Source: Actinomycetota bacterium (GTDB lineage: Bacteria; Actinomycetota; Nitriliruptoria; Nitriliruptorales; Nitriliruptoraceae). Taken from it: 64,000 bases of DNA. Each line of letters opens with the position of its first letter. Position 1 is the stretch's first letter. Location of the stretch: positions 1-64,000 of the forward strand of contig JAHWKY010000009.1 of NCBI GenBank assembly GCA_019347575.1, written 5' to 3'. Below the pieces are notes generated by a model, which saw only the letters and a program-made list of their open reading frames with translations, ran no database searches and was not told where the DNA came from. Below, piece by piece: positions 43,474 to 53,063 of the stretch. The position numbers and the translations under genes were made by a program.

Positions 43474-43548
43474 GCGCGGCCGACACCGCGCTGTCGGTCG
43501 CGGGCAATGCGTCGCGCTCTATCAACGACGCGGATGCGGCGTCGCCGA
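43474..43548 (-). repeat. Double-hairpin REP-like element, copy 4 (inverted orientation)
   Basis: Read on the minus strand it matches copies 1-3: GGCGACGCCGCATCCGCGTC, then a spacer and a hairpin B CGACCGACAGCGCGGTGTCGG. The stem bases of hairpin B (GCCGACA/TGTCGG, 43476-43501) differ from the GCCGAGA/TCTCGG of the other copies at matched positions, a compensatory change. It is in the leader of gcvP. Confidence 0.65.
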
Positions 43549-43622
43549 AGTCAGTTCGCACCGCCCTGAGGCGGGTGGTTGCATGCCGCCTGCCGCCAGC
43601 CTCGATCCCCAGGAGCCGTTCG

Positions 43623-46484
43623 GTGCCGACCGATACGTCGTTCTCCACGCGCCACATCGGGACCTCGGACGCCGAGCGCACCGACATGCTCGCGTCCATC
43701 GGTGTCCCCGACGTGGACAGCCTGATCGATGCAGCTGTCCCAGCGGCCATCCGCGACGACGACCCCTTGGACCTGCCCACGGCGAGCAGCGAGTCGGACG
43801 TGCTCGCGCGAGCGCGGGAGATCTCGGGGCGCAACCGGCTGCTGCGCTCGTTCATCGGGCTGGGTTTCCACGGCACGGTCACGCCGCCGGTGATCCGCCG
43901 CAACATCCTCGAGGAACCGGGCTGGTACACCGCGTACACGCCCTACCAGCCCGAGATCAGCCAGGGCCGGCTCGAGGCGCTGCTCATCTTCCAGACCGTC
44001 GTGTCCGACCTGACCGGTTTCCCTCTGGCGAACGCATCCCTGCTGGACGAGGCAACCGCAGCGGCCGAAGCGGTGACGTTGCTGCACCGCGTGAACGAGC
44101 GGGCTGGCGATGTGGTCGTCGTCGACCCGGCGTGTCATCCCCAGACGATCGAGGTCGTCCGGACGCGCCTGCTTCCTCTCGGACTCGACGTGGTCGCTGC
44201 CGACCCCCGCAGCGAGGATCTGCCCGTGGGTACGTTCGGCGTGCTCCTGCAGAACCCGACCACCACGGGCGAGTTGCACGACGACCGCGACCTCATCGCC
44301 CGGATCCGCGACGCCGGGGCGCTCGTGGCGGTCGCGACGGACCTGCTCGCGCTGACGTCGGTCACCCCTCCCGGCGAGCTGGGTGCCGACGTCGCGATCG
44401 GGACCAGCCAGCGCTTCGGCGTTCCGCTCGGCTTCGGTGGTCCGCACGCGGGCTTCATCGCCACCCGCGAGGAGCACAAGCGTGCGCTGCCCGGCCGCCT
44501 CGTCGGCGTCTCCATCGACACCGAGGGCCGGCCTGGCTACCGCCTCGCGCTCCAGACCCGCGAACAGCACATCCGCCGTGAGCGCGCGACGAGCAACATC
44601 TGCACCTCCCAGGTCCTGCTCGCCGTCATCGCGGCGATGTACGCCGTCTACCACGGGCCCGACGGTCTGCGTCGCATCGCTGAGCGGGTCAACGGCCTCG
44701 CCCGGGCGCTCGCCACAGGCATGCCGGAGACCGGCGGAAGCATCCGCCACGAGCGTTTCTTCGACACCCTCGCCATCGAGGTACCCGGGCGGGCCGACCG
44801 CGTCATCGCCGACGCGGCCGACGCCGGGTACAACCTCCGGCGCCTCGATGGCGACACCGTCGTCGTCGCTCTCGACGAGACGACGACGACGGAGGACGTG
44901 GCCAGCCTGCTCCACGTGTTCGGGGCCGACGACGTCGACGTCCCCGCACTCGCCTCCGGCGCCATCGCGTCCATCCCACCGGCGTTGCAGCGTTCGACCG
45001 ACTTCCTCACCCACCCGGTGTTCCACGATCACCGGTCCGAGACCGAGATGCTGCGCTACCTGCGTCGACTCCGCGACCGGGACGTGGCACTCGATCGAGC
45101 GATGATCCCGCTGGGGTCGTGCACCATGAAGCTCAACGCGACCGCGGAGATGGAGCCGATCTCCTACGCGGGCTTCGCGGATCTCCACCCGTTCGTCCCC
45201 GCCGAGCAGGCCGACGGCTACCGCGTGGTGATCGAGGAACTCGAGGCGTGGCTGGTCGAGATCACCGGCTACGACGCGATCTCGCTGCAGCCCAACGCTG
45301 GGTCGCAGGGAGAGCTCGCCGGCCTCCTCGCCATCGCGGGCTACCACCACGCACGCGGCGACGCGGCGCGCGACGTCTGCCTCATCCCCTCCTCAGCCCA
45401 CGGCACCAACGCCGCCAGCGCGGTGATGGCGGGGATGCGCGTCGTCGTCGTGGCCTGTGACGACGACGGCAACGTCGATGTCGACGACCTCAAGCGCAAG
45501 GTAACCGAGCACGCCGACCAGCTGTCCACCCTGATGGTGACCTACCCGTCCACCCACGGGGTGTTCGAGTCCCGCATCCGCGAGATCTGCGCGCTCGTAC
45601 ACGACCACGGCGGTCAGGTCTACCTCGACGGCGCCAACCTCAACGCGCTCGTCGGCATCGCACGCCCCGGCCGCTTCGGGGCCGACGTCAGCCACCTCAA
45701 CCTGCACAAGACGTTCTGCATCCCGCACGGTGGCGGAGGGCCGGGGGTCGGGCCGGTCGCGTGCGGGGCGCACCTGGCCCCCTACCTGCCCAACCACCCG
45801 TTGCGCCCCGAGGCCGGACCGGAGACCGGCCCGGGTCCCGTGGCGTCCGCACCCTGGGGTTCCGCGGGCATCCTGCCGATCTCGTGGGCCTACGTGCAGC
45901 TCATGGGCCCGCAGGGGCTGCGACGAGCCACCGAGGCGGCGATCCTGCACGCCAACTACATCGCCCACCGCCTCGAGGGCTCCTACCCCGTCCTCTACCG
46001 CGGTGAGAACGGGTTCGTCGCCCACGAGTGCATCCTCGACGTGCGCGGGATCAGGGCCCGGACGGGGATCGGGGCCGAGGACGTCGCCAAGCGCCTCATC
46101 GACTACGGCTTCCACGCCCCGACCATGTCGTTCCCGGTCGAGGGCACGCTCATGGTCGAGCCGACCGAGTCGGAGTCGCTCGCCGAGCTCGACCGCTTCT
46201 GCGACGCGATGATCGCCATCCGTGCCGAGATCGACCGGGTCGAGGCGGGGGAGTGGCCCCGCGACGACAACCCGCTCGTGCGCGCCCCGCACACCGCGGA
46301 GGACCTCCTCACGGACACGTGGAACCGCCCGTACCGCCGCGAGGTGGCCGCGTACCCGGTCGCTAGCCTGCGGCGCGACAAGTACTGGCCGCCGGTGTCA
46401 CGCATCGATCAGGCGTACGGTGACCGCAACCTCGTCTGCGCCTGCCCGCCGCCCGAGGCGTTCGACACCAGCGGGCACGCCTGA
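43623..46484 (+). CDS. gcvP: Glycine dehydrogenase (decarboxylating), full-length P protein
   Basis: The 953-residue PLP enzyme is the fused form of P1 and P2. Markers are [16 protein letters not shown] at the start, [52 protein letters not shown], and the PLP-lysine region [19 protein letters not shown]. It decarboxylates glycine and passes the aminomethyl group to GcvH. GTG 43623 has AGGAG upstream and gives the expected N-terminus; the open frame runs further up but through the leader repeats. Confidence 0.96.
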   Translation: MPTDTSFSTRHIGTSDAERTDMLASIGVPDVDSLIDAAVPAAIRDDDPLDLPTASSESDVLARAREISGRNRLLRSFIGLGFHGTVTPPVIRRNILEEPGWYTAYTPYQPEISQGRLEALLIFQTVVSDLTGFPLANASLLDEATAAAEAVTLLHRVNERAGDVVVVDPACHPQTIEVVRTRLLPLGLDVVAADPRSEDLPVGTFGVLLQNPTTTGELHDDRDLIARIRDAGALVAVATDLLALTSVTPPGELGADVAIGTSQRFGVPLGFGGPHAGFIATREEHKRALPGRLVGVSIDTEGRPGYRLALQTREQHIRRERATSNICTSQVLLAVIAAMYAVYHGPDGLRRIAERVNGLARALATGMPETGGSIRHERFFDTLAIEVPGRADRVIADAADAGYNLRRLDGDTVVVALDETTTTEDVASLLHVFGADDVDVPALASGAIASIPPALQRSTDFLTHPVFHDHRSETEMLRYLRRLRDRDVALDRAMIPLGSCTMKLNATAEMEPISYAGFADLHPFVPAEQADGYRVVIEELEAWLVEITGYDAISLQPNAGSQGELAGLLAIAGYHHARGDAARDVCLIPSSAHGTNAASAVMAGMRVVVVACDDDGNVDVDDLKRKVTEHADQLSTLMVTYPSTHGVFESRIREICALVHDHGGQVYLDGANLNALVGIARPGRFGADVSHLNLHKTFCIPHGGGGPGVGPVACGAHLAPYLPNHPLRPEAGPETGPGPVASAPWGSAGILPISWAYVQLMGPQGLRRATEAAILHANYIAHRLEGSYPVLYRGENGFVAHECILDVRGIRARTGIGAEDVAKRLIDYGFHAPTMSFPVEGTLMVEPTESESLAELDRFCDAMIAIRAEIDRVEAGEWPRDDNPLVRAPHTAEDLLTDTWNRPYRREVAAYPVASLRRDKYWPPVSRIDQAYGDRNLVCACPPPEAFDTSGHA

Positions 46485-46627
46485 GCTTCGGGCGGGGCCG
46501 GACAGGTCCGATTACACCTGGCACGACCACGTGCCGACGAACATGACAGCAGACGTCAGGTGTGCATCTCGGACGTCATGCTGACCGAGCCGGCGTCCGT
46601 GTGATGCCCAGGACACAGGAACGCTGC

Positions 46628-47263
46628 GTGGAACCGACCATCCTGCGCCTCCCGGGGCTGCGCGCGACCGCCCGTCACGCGGGCAGGAGCCTCATCGAGG
46701 GCACCATCGCCCCCTTGCTCGTCTTCTACGGCGGCCTGAAGCTCCTGGGGCTCACCGGGGCCATCGTGCTAGGCCTGGTGTGGGCGGTCGGCACCATCGT
46801 GGTGCGGCGTGTCCAGCGTCAGCCGATCCCGGGGATCCTCATCCTGACGACGGTCGCGTTCGCGGCGCGGGGCGCGGTCGCGCTCGCGTCCGACAGCGTG
46901 TTCGTCTACTTCCTGCAGCCGACGTTGGGCACGTTGCTCGTCGCCGCAGCCTTCCTGGTGTCGGTGCCACTCGGCCGTCCCCTCGCGCGCAGGCTCGCCC
47001 ACGACTTCGTGCCCCTGCCCGAGCACCTGCACGCGGCCGACTGGCTCGACCGGTTCTTCCTCCGCATCTCGCTGCTGTGGGCGTTCGTCTTCCTGGCCAA
47101 CGGGCTGATCAGCCTGTGGCTGCTGCTCAGCCAGTCCGTGGGGACGTTCCTGGTGGCCCGTACGGCCGTCTCCACCGGTCTGACCGTCGCCGCGATCGCA
47201 GGGTCTACCCTGGCGTTCGTACTCGTCGCCCGCAAGCACAACGTTCGGTTGGCCGTCCGGTGA
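46628..47263 (+). CDS. Integral membrane protein, VC0807-like
   Basis: The 211-residue protein has about six membrane helices, with LVFYGGLKLLGLTGAIVLGL, PGILILTTVAFAARGAVAL, and a C-terminal AAIAGSTLAFVLVARKHNVR. The pattern resembles small multipass proteins of the VC0807 group; function unknown. GTG 46628 is preferred because AGGAAC stands upstream; ATG 46604 has no visible site. The hydrolase gene overlaps its stop by four bases. Confidence 0.65.
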   Translation: MEPTILRLPGLRATARHAGRSLIEGTIAPLLVFYGGLKLLGLTGAIVLGLVWAVGTIVVRRVQRQPIPGILILTTVAFAARGAVALASDSVFVYFLQPTLGTLLVAAAFLVSVPLGRPLARRLAHDFVPLPEHLHAADWLDRFFLRISLLWAFVFLANGLISLWLLLSQSVGTFLVARTAVSTGLTVAAIAGSTLAFVLVARKHNVRLAVR

Positions 47264-48015
47264 TCCTCGCGCCCACAGCCCTCGACCTCACGATCGAGGC
47301 AGCTGATGGTGTCCAGCTCGCCGCCCACGCCCTGGGTCCCGTTGGTGAGCAGCCCGTCACGGTCGTGCTCGTGCACGGGTTCGCCGCGCACCGCAACGAG
47401 GAGAGCGTCGCCGCGGTCGCGGTTGACCTCGTCGATGCGGGCTACGGCGTGCTCGTCTTCGACACCCGTGGCCACGGCGAGTCGACGGGGGAGTGCACCC
47501 TGGGTGACCTCGAGCAACACGACGTCGACGCGGCCGTCCGGTGGGCGCGAGCGCGTTCCGACGAGGTCGTGGTGATCGGGGCGTCGATGGGTGCCATCGC
47601 GACGCTGCGGTACGCCGCCGAGATCGGGGGGGCCGATGGCTACGTGACCGTGTCGTCACCGGCGCGGTGGCGGCTGCCCCTGACCGCACACGCGCTGCTC
47701 GCCTCGCTCGTCATCCACACGTCGCCAGGCCGTCGTCTCGCCGCGCGCATGATGAACGTCCAGATCCGCAAGGGCTGGTCGGACCCGTGTCCGCCGGTGG
47801 ATCTCGCGACACGGATGATCGCACCTCTGGCGGTCGTCCACGGACGCGTCGATCGCTTCCTGCCTCACCGCGACGCACTCGAGCTGTACCGCCACGCGGG
47901 AGGCCCACGCAAGCTGATCCTGGTCGACGACATGGGCCACGCGTTCGACCCGGTCGGGTCGCCGGCGATCCGTGAGGCGGTCGCGTGGGTCACCGAGACG
48001 GCGAGAGGGCGCTGA
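47260..48015 (+). CDS. Alpha/beta-fold hydrolase
   Basis: The 251-residue enzyme has the oxyanion VLVHGFAAHRNEES, FDTRGHGES, the nucleophile elbow GASMGA (Ser), a likely acid in VVHGRVDRFLP and a histidine in VDDMGHAFDP. Substrate unknown. The GTG start overlaps the stop of the membrane protein, so they may form a pair acting at the membrane (inference). Confidence 0.87.
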   Translation: MILAPTALDLTIEAADGVQLAAHALGPVGEQPVTVVLVHGFAAHRNEESVAAVAVDLVDAGYGVLVFDTRGHGESTGECTLGDLEQHDVDAAVRWARARSDEVVVIGASMGAIATLRYAAEIGGADGYVTVSSPARWRLPLTAHALLASLVIHTSPGRRLAARMMNVQIRKGWSDPCPPVDLATRMIAPLAVVHGRVDRFLPHRDALELYRHAGGPRKLILVDDMGHAFDPVGSPAIREAVAWVTETARGR

Positions 48016-48025
48016 CCTAGAAGGG

Positions 48026-48862
48026 TCAGTCCCAGTACCACGCCAGCCCGAGGATCCCGGGCCCGGTGTGGAACACCATCCCGGTGGAGAACTCACCGAT
48101 GAACGCGACCCGCGGGGTGTCGGTGGACGTGACCGCGTCCATGAGGTCCTCGGCCTCGTCGGCGGCCAGCGAGTGCAGCACCGCGACGTGCAGGTCGGCG
48201 CCTTCGACGCGGGACGACCGCAGGGTGTGCAGCATCCGCTGCACCGACGCTTCGCGGCTGAACGAGGGCCGGGAAGGGCGCGCCTTGCCGTGACGGAACT
48301 CGAAGACGGGGTTTACACCGAGTCGTTCGCCGGCCTTGCCCGCTAGCACGGGCACCCGCCCCGACCGGACCAGGAACTCCAGCCCCCCCACGGTCGCGAC
48401 CAGGCGCACGTCCTCGATCACCCGCTCTGCCGCAGCGACCACCTCGTCGGCGTCCGCAGACGCTGCGGCTGCCTCGGCGGCGCGCAGCACGACCAGCCCC
48501 TGAGCGCCGGCAGCGGTCCGGGTGTCGACGACGCGGACGCGGGGGTCGTCGAGCCGTTCGGCGGCGACGACGGCGGCCTTGTGCGTCGCGCTCATGGCTG
48601 ACGCGATGGTCAGCACCACGACCGCATCGGCGTCCTGCAGTGCGCCCGTGATCGCGGTCTCGAACGCTCCGGGACTCGGCGCCGATGTGGACGCGGAGAC
48701 ACCGGCGAGGATGCGCTCGAGCAGGACCTGCTGGCTGATCTCGCCGTCGAGGTAGGTGTCGTCGTCGAGGATCAGCTGCAGCGGGACGGTCGTGATGTGG
48801 TGCTCACGTACCAGGGTCGGAGGGATCGAGGACGCGGTGTCGGTGATGATCGCCGTCGTCAC
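48026..48862 (-). CDS. DegV family protein (fatty-acid binding)
   Basis: The 278-residue product has the DegV pattern ITDTASSIPPTLVREHHI, VPLQLILDDDTYLDG, TSAPSPGAFE, VVVLTIASAMSATHKAA, and the C-terminal LAWYWD. DegV/FakB proteins carry a fatty acid for phosphorylation by FakA-type kinases. GTG 48862 has AGGAG upstream. The first 59 bases overlap the end of the MFS gene on the same strand. Confidence 0.9.
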   Translation of the reverse strand: MTTAIITDTASSIPPTLVREHHITTVPLQLILDDDTYLDGEISQQVLLERILAGVSASTSAPSPGAFETAITGALQDADAVVVLTIASAMSATHKAAVVAAERLDDPRVRVVDTRTAAGAQGLVVLRAAEAAAASADADEVVAAAERVIEDVRLVATVGGLEFLVRSGRVPVLAGKAGERLGVNPVFEFRHGKARPSRPSFSREASVQRMLHTLRSSRVEGADLHVAVLHSLAADEAEDLMDAVTSTDTPRVAFIGEFSTGMVFHTGPGILGLAWYWD

Positions 48863-50066
48863 TCGTGGGCTCCTCCCGGCCTGAGGGTAGGTGCAGGAGG
48901 GTAGCCCCGGCGATCACCGTCAAGCCGGAACAGAACAGCACGGTCGCGGCGGGGTGCAGCGTCCCCACCCCCAGGACCGTCACGGGCCCGAGCGCGTCGG
49001 CGGCGATCCCCGCGCCCACCGCCGCCAGGCTCATCGCGATCCGCAGCACGACGTGGAAGACGGCGAAGCCGAGCGTGCGGTCGTCACCTTCGAGGTTGGT
49101 CTGCAGGTAGGTGACCGCGCCGACCAGGGCGTAGGTCGCGGCCGCTCCGAAGGACACCGCGCCGATGTAGGCCAGCCACAGCAGCGAGGTGAGGCTCATC
49201 GCGGCGAGCGTTCCGCCGAGCACGACCACGCCGGAGCGGATGCGCAGGATGGTGGGCTGACCCGTCAGGTGGACCGCCACGAGGCCGACCGTCGCGCCGA
49301 GGCCGAACAGGGACACGAGGAACCCGAAGGCGACACTCGATGCGCGCATGACCTCGTGGACGAACGGGATGCCGAGCGTGAAGAGCGCTCCGACGCCGAC
49401 GAAGACGGTGGTCGCAGCGGGCATGATCCGTCGCACGACGTCGAGCCGGAACGCGTCGCGGAAGCGCACCTCCTCAGCCTCGATGTCGAGGTCGCGGGCC
49501 TGCAGCGACGGCAGCTGGGCGAGGAACGCGTACGACACGAGGAACGTGCCCGCGTCGATCCAGATCGGCAGGTCGAGCCCGCCGAGGTAGGAGAACAGCG
49601 CGAACGCGGCGCCACCGATCGGGATGTTGCCGTAGCTCGATGCGAGCACGAACGAGTTGGCGTCCGCGAGGTGCTCCTCGTCCAGCAGGTCGGGGATGGC
49701 GGCGTCGCGCGCCGGGAGGAAGATGAGGCTCGCGAGCTCCGTGGTGAAGGCCCAGATGTAGACCCACCAGACCGCGCCGACGAACGGCACGGCAGCCATC
49801 ATCCCCGCGCGCGCGAGGTCCATCGCGAGCATCGTGCTGCGGCGGTCCCACCTCGACACGAGGCGGGCCGCGAGCGGCCCGGCGATGCCCGAGGGCAGGA
49901 GCCGAAGGACGAGGATCCCGCCGACGGCCGTGTCCGATCCCGAGAGCTCCTTCACCAGCGCCATCAACGCGAAGGTGCCCATCCAGTCGCCGAACGACGA
50001 GACCGTTTGGCCGATGAGGAGGAGGCGGAACGGTCGGGACCGCAGGGGTGCTGGGAGCGTCATCAC
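48804..50066 (-). CDS. Major facilitator superfamily transporter
   Basis: The 420-residue protein has about twelve membrane helices with a long cytoplasmic loop in the middle (LQARDLDIEAEEVRFRDAF). SRWDRRSTMLAMDLARAG in the 2-3 loop is typical of MFS drug or metabolite exporters of the actinobacterial type. The substrate is unknown. GTG 50066 overlaps the plsY-like stop by four bases; ATG 50063 follows immediately. The end overlaps the start of the DegV gene. Confidence 0.88.
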   Translation of the reverse strand: MMTLPAPLRSRPFRLLLIGQTVSSFGDWMGTFALMALVKELSGSDTAVGGILVLRLLPSGIAGPLAARLVSRWDRRSTMLAMDLARAGMMAAVPFVGAVWWVYIWAFTTELASLIFLPARDAAIPDLLDEEHLADANSFVLASSYGNIPIGGAAFALFSYLGGLDLPIWIDAGTFLVSYAFLAQLPSLQARDLDIEAEEVRFRDAFRLDVVRRIMPAATTVFVGVGALFTLGIPFVHEVMRASSVAFGFLVSLFGLGATVGLVAVHLTGQPTILRIRSGVVVLGGTLAAMSLTSLLWLAYIGAVSFGAAATYALVGAVTYLQTNLEGDDRTLGFAVFHVVLRIAMSLAAVGAGIAADALGPVTVLGVGTLHPAATVLFCSGLTVIAGATLLHLPSGREEPTSDDGDHHRHRVLDPSDPGT

Positions 50067-50680
50067 GGCTCGAGCTGGTCACGGTCGTAGAGCAGCCGGT
50101 TGGTGAGCACCCGGGCGCGGCCCGCGCCGGTGACCGGTGCGTTGCCGAGCATCCGCTTGATGAGCATCGGCGTCACGACCGCGATGCCGGCCAGCGCACC
50201 GGTCGCCCCGTGCGTCAGGGCGACGACCGGGATCAAGGCGAGCAGCGCCACGAACGACCCCAGACCGGTGTGGTCCGCGAGCTTGCCGAGGCCCAGTCCC
50301 GCCAGCAGCACGAACACGCCGGGCCACGCGATGACCGCGAGCGCTCCCATGGCGGGGGACAGGCCGCGTCCGCCGGCGAAGCGGAGGAAGGGTGACCAGT
50401 TGTGGCCGGCCACGGCGGCACCGGCCGAGACCGCGGCGAGCACCGGGCGGTCCGTGCCGGGGGCGCCGGCCATCAAGGGGCCGACGGCCCCCTTGGCGAT
50501 GTCGAGCAGCCCGGCCGTCGCGAGCGGACCGAAGCCCGCGATCCGGTACAGCCCGGTCGCCGACACCGTGCCGACGTCGATCTGTCGCAGGTCGGCACGG
50601 CGCAGGACGCGAGCGAACAGGTTCGAGATGGGGATGCTGCCGACGAGGTACGCCACCGCCAGCGTCACACCCTGCGTCAT
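50063..50680 (-). CDS. plsY: PlsY-like glycerol-3-phosphate acyltransferase (divergent)
   Basis: The 205-residue membrane protein has the topology of PlsY, with AVAYLVGSIPISNLFARVL at the start and HNWSPFLRFAGGRGLS later. The family's conserved GSGN-x-GATN stretch is replaced here by DVGTVSATGLYRIAG, so the phosphate-binding loop differs. It may act on acyl-phosphate and glycerol-3-phosphate as PlsY does, or it may have altered specificity. It is coupled to the MFS gene by a four-base overlap. A classical plsC is found elsewhere in the window (61479). Confidence 0.78.
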   Translation of the reverse strand: MTQGVTLAVAYLVGSIPISNLFARVLRRADLRQIDVGTVSATGLYRIAGFGPLATAGLLDIAKGAVGPLMAGAPGTDRPVLAAVSAGAAVAGHNWSPFLRFAGGRGLSPAMGALAVIAWPGVFVLLAGLGLGKLADHTGLGSFVALLALIPVVALTHGATGALAGIAVVTPMLIKRMLGNAPVTGAGRARVLTNRLLYDRDQLEP

Positions 50681-50745
50681 ATCCCGAGGCTACTTGCGGG
50701 GCGCTCGCCGACGTCGGACCGCTCGCGTCGCAGGTCGGAGGGGGC

Positions 50746-50782
50746 TTGTCACGATGTTACGTATCGCGTAGAGTCGTAACAT
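50746..50782 (+). promoter_or_regulatory. Leaderless tetR promoter with overlapping palindromic operator
   Basis: TTGTCA (50746-50751) and TAGAGT (50769-50774) are separated by exactly 17 bp and would start transcription near 50781, the A of the ATG, so the mRNA would be leaderless. A palindrome ATGTTACG (50754-50761) / CGTAACAT (50775-50782) with a 13-bp spacer overlaps the -10 box and the start codon, as expected for TetR self-repression. Confidence 0.7.
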
Positions 50783-51353
50783 GCCGAGCCCGAGCGAACG
50801 TGCGCCCACCCGTGAGCGGATCCTCGCCGCCACCGTGACCGCGCTGGCCCGGTTCGGCCTCGGGAAGCTGTCGCTCGAGGACGTCGCGCGCGAGGCTGGC
50901 GTGTCGCGCCAGACCGTCTACCGCTACTTCGGCAACAAGGACGCGCTCCTGCGTGCGGCCGTAGCACACGAGGAATCGCGCTTCCTCGACGACGTGCTCG
51001 CGGCGGTGGACGGGATCACCGACCTGCGCCCCGCGCTCGAGCGGGCGATCGCGACGACGCTGCAGCTGGCCCGGGAGCACCCCGTCCTCGATCGGCTCCT
51101 GGCCACCGAGCCGGAGGCGATCCTGCCCTACCTCGTAGCGGGGGAGGGGCCGATCGTGTCGGCCGCCCTACCCGCGCTCGAGCGCGTCCTGCGCGATCGC
51201 TTGACCCATCTCAGCGACCCCGAGGTCCACCGCTTCGCTGATGCGTACGCCCGCCTGCTGACGTCGTACGTGATCGAACCGCCCGACGCCCCGATCGACG
51301 AGGTCGCCGCCGGCCTCGCCGACCTCTTCGTCCACGGCATCAAAGGAGGCTGA
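50781..51353 (+). CDS. TetR/AcrR family transcriptional repressor
   Basis: The 190-residue protein has an N-terminal TetR helix-turn-helix (TRERILAATVTALARFG, LEDVAREAGVSRQTVYRYFG) and a helical ligand-binding C-terminal part. A palindrome overlaps its own promoter and start codon, so it probably represses itself and the downstream ferritin-like gene, which begins four bases after its stop. The inducer is unknown. Translation is probably leaderless. Confidence 0.92.
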   Translation: MPSPSERAPTRERILAATVTALARFGLGKLSLEDVAREAGVSRQTVYRYFGNKDALLRAAVAHEESRFLDDVLAAVDGITDLRPALERAIATTLQLAREHPVLDRLLATEPEAILPYLVAGEGPIVSAALPALERVLRDRLTHLSDPEVHRFADAYARLLTSYVIEPPDAPIDEVAAGLADLFVHGIKGG

Positions 51354-51356
51354 CCC

Positions 51357-52505
51357 GTGAGCACGCACCGCTACGCCTTGCCCATCGAGACCACCCAGTG
51401 GGTCATCCCCGAGGTGGGAGGCGATGCCGTCTTCAACTGGGAGTACGACGAGGGTCGCCAGCGGCTGCTGAACCTGTACGAGAAGGGCAAGGACAAGCAG
51501 TGGAACGCCAACACGCGGATCGACTGGGACCGTGACTTCGACCCCGGCAACACCGACATGATGCCGGACGAGTACGTGCCGATCTTCGGTTCGCCCCAGT
51601 GGGACAAGCTCAGCCGCGAGGAGAAGAACGAGGTGCGCCACCACACCTCGGCGTGGATGAACAGCCAGTTCCTCCACGGCGAGCAGGGTGCGCTGATCTG
51701 CGCGGCGAAGATCGTGCAGACCGTGCCTGACCTCGATTCGAAGTTCTACGCCGCGACCCAGGTGATGGACGAGGGTCGCCACGTCGAGACCTACGCCCGC
51801 TACCTCAACGAGAAGCTGCAGCTGGCCTACCCGATCAACCCGCACCTGCAGACCCTGCTCGACCAGACCATCACCGACGGACGGTGGGATTTCACCTACC
51901 TCGGGATGCAGGTGATGATCGAGGGCGTCGCTCTCGCCGCGTTCTCGCTGATCCGTGACTACACGCGCGAGCCCCTCGCCGCCTCGATCAACGCCTACGT
52001 GATGCAGGACGAGGCGCGCCACGTGGCCTTCGGCCGGCTCGCGCTCAAGGACGCGTACGCGGATCTCACCGAGGCCGAGCGCAAGGAGCGTGAGGAGTTC
52101 GTCGTCGAGGCCAGCTACCTGCTGCGCGACCGCTTCCTCGCCGAGCAGGTGTGGGAGCGCCTCGGCTTCGACGTCGACGAGTGCGTCGCCTACGTCGACA
52201 AGGCACAGCTCATGGGTGCGTTCCGGATGGCGCTGTTCAGCCGTGTCGTGCCGACCGTGCGCGACATCGGCCTGCTGAGCGGCAAGGTCAAGGACGCTTT
52301 CGTGTCCATGGGCGTCATGGACTTCTCCGAGCTCGACGTCGACGAGATGTCGGAGCGTGACGAGCGCATCGCCGAGGAGATGGAGCGCCGCATCGCGATC
52401 ATGCGCGAGGAGGGTGTCGAGCTGCTCGACGACGCCGAGACCCGGGCCGCGCAGCTCGCCGCCACCATCCACGAGGGCGAGAAGGTCGAGGCCGGAGCCC
52501 CGTGA
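51357..52505 (+). CDS. Di-iron ferritin-like protein (AurF/R2-like oxygenase)
   Basis: The 382-residue protein contains two E-x2-H-like metal motifs, VMDEGRHVETYARY and QDEARHVAFGRLA, with further glutamates before each (FLHGEQGALICAAK, QVMIEGVALAAF), which is the ligand pattern of the ferritin-like di-iron oxygenases. The exact substrate is unknown; N-oxygenases, desaturases and R2-like oxidases share the fold. AAAGGAGG precedes GTG 51357. It directly follows tetR, suggesting substrate-induced expression (inference). Confidence 0.82.
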   Translation: MSTHRYALPIETTQWVIPEVGGDAVFNWEYDEGRQRLLNLYEKGKDKQWNANTRIDWDRDFDPGNTDMMPDEYVPIFGSPQWDKLSREEKNEVRHHTSAWMNSQFLHGEQGALICAAKIVQTVPDLDSKFYAATQVMDEGRHVETYARYLNEKLQLAYPINPHLQTLLDQTITDGRWDFTYLGMQVMIEGVALAAFSLIRDYTREPLAASINAYVMQDEARHVAFGRLALKDAYADLTEAERKEREEFVVEASYLLRDRFLAEQVWERLGFDVDECVAYVDKAQLMGAFRMALFSRVVPTVRDIGLLSGKVKDAFVSMGVMDFSELDVDEMSERDERIAEEMERRIAIMREEGVELLDDAETRAAQLAATIHEGEKVEAGAP

Positions 52506-52515
52506 CCAGAGCGGC

Positions 52516-52968
52516 TCAGTCCGCCGCGGATACGTCCACCTGGTAGGCCTCGTACAGCAGGTCGGCGCCGCGGTGGCGGTGACGCGACAGAGCCGTCACC
52601 AGCGCCAGCACGCCCTCACGCAGCTCATCCGCCGAGCACGCACCCGCCCGACACGTCTCGAGCAGGCTCTGGGCGCGCGCCAGGAGCTCCGCATGCTCCT
52701 GCCGCAGCGTCTCGACCCGCGCGAGCACGTGCGGGGCATCGGCCGCGATCTTGACGAACAGGCCGTCGTTCGCCTCGACCACCGCGACGTGCTCGTTCAG
52801 GACGGTGACGGTGACCTCGAGCGCGTGGAGCACCCCCCCGCCCCAGTCGCTCTCGGCCGGGGCCGCGTTGGCCGCTTCCAGAGCCACCATGGCGGCGTGG
52901 AGCGACTCGCGTCGCTTGCGCACGTCCTCGAGGCTGGTGCGATCGCGTGTGTCCGCGGCCTCCGCCAT
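52516..52968 (-). CDS. Hemerythrin-like domain protein
   Basis: The 150-residue product is all helical, with histidines placed as in the HHE family: LNEHVAVVE, LRQEHAEL, and LSRHRHRGADLLYEAY. Such domains bind two irons and sense oxygen or nitric oxide. The ATG at 52968 has GGGAG upstream; a longer reading (to 53181) is out of the usual size and crosses a divergent region. It converges with the ferritin-like gene ten bases away, so two iron proteins are neighbours. Confidence 0.7.
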   Translation of the reverse strand: MAEAADTRDRTSLEDVRKRRESLHAAMVALEAANAAPAESDWGGGVLHALEVTVTVLNEHVAVVEANDGLFVKIAADAPHVLARVETLRQEHAELLARAQSLLETCRAGACSADELREGVLALVTALSRHRHRGADLLYEAYQVDVSAAD

Positions 52969-53063
52969 GGTTCGGCTCCCGTTGCGTCGGACCCGAACGC
53001 TAGGGCACGGAGGCCGGTCGTGCGGGACGGTCCGTAGACTCCGGCGGCCGACAGGAGGGTGAG

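Noticed and set aside
43254-43622. Upstream extension of gcvP
   Set aside because: Runs over the nfo gene and a REP-like element; the family N-terminus starts at 43623.
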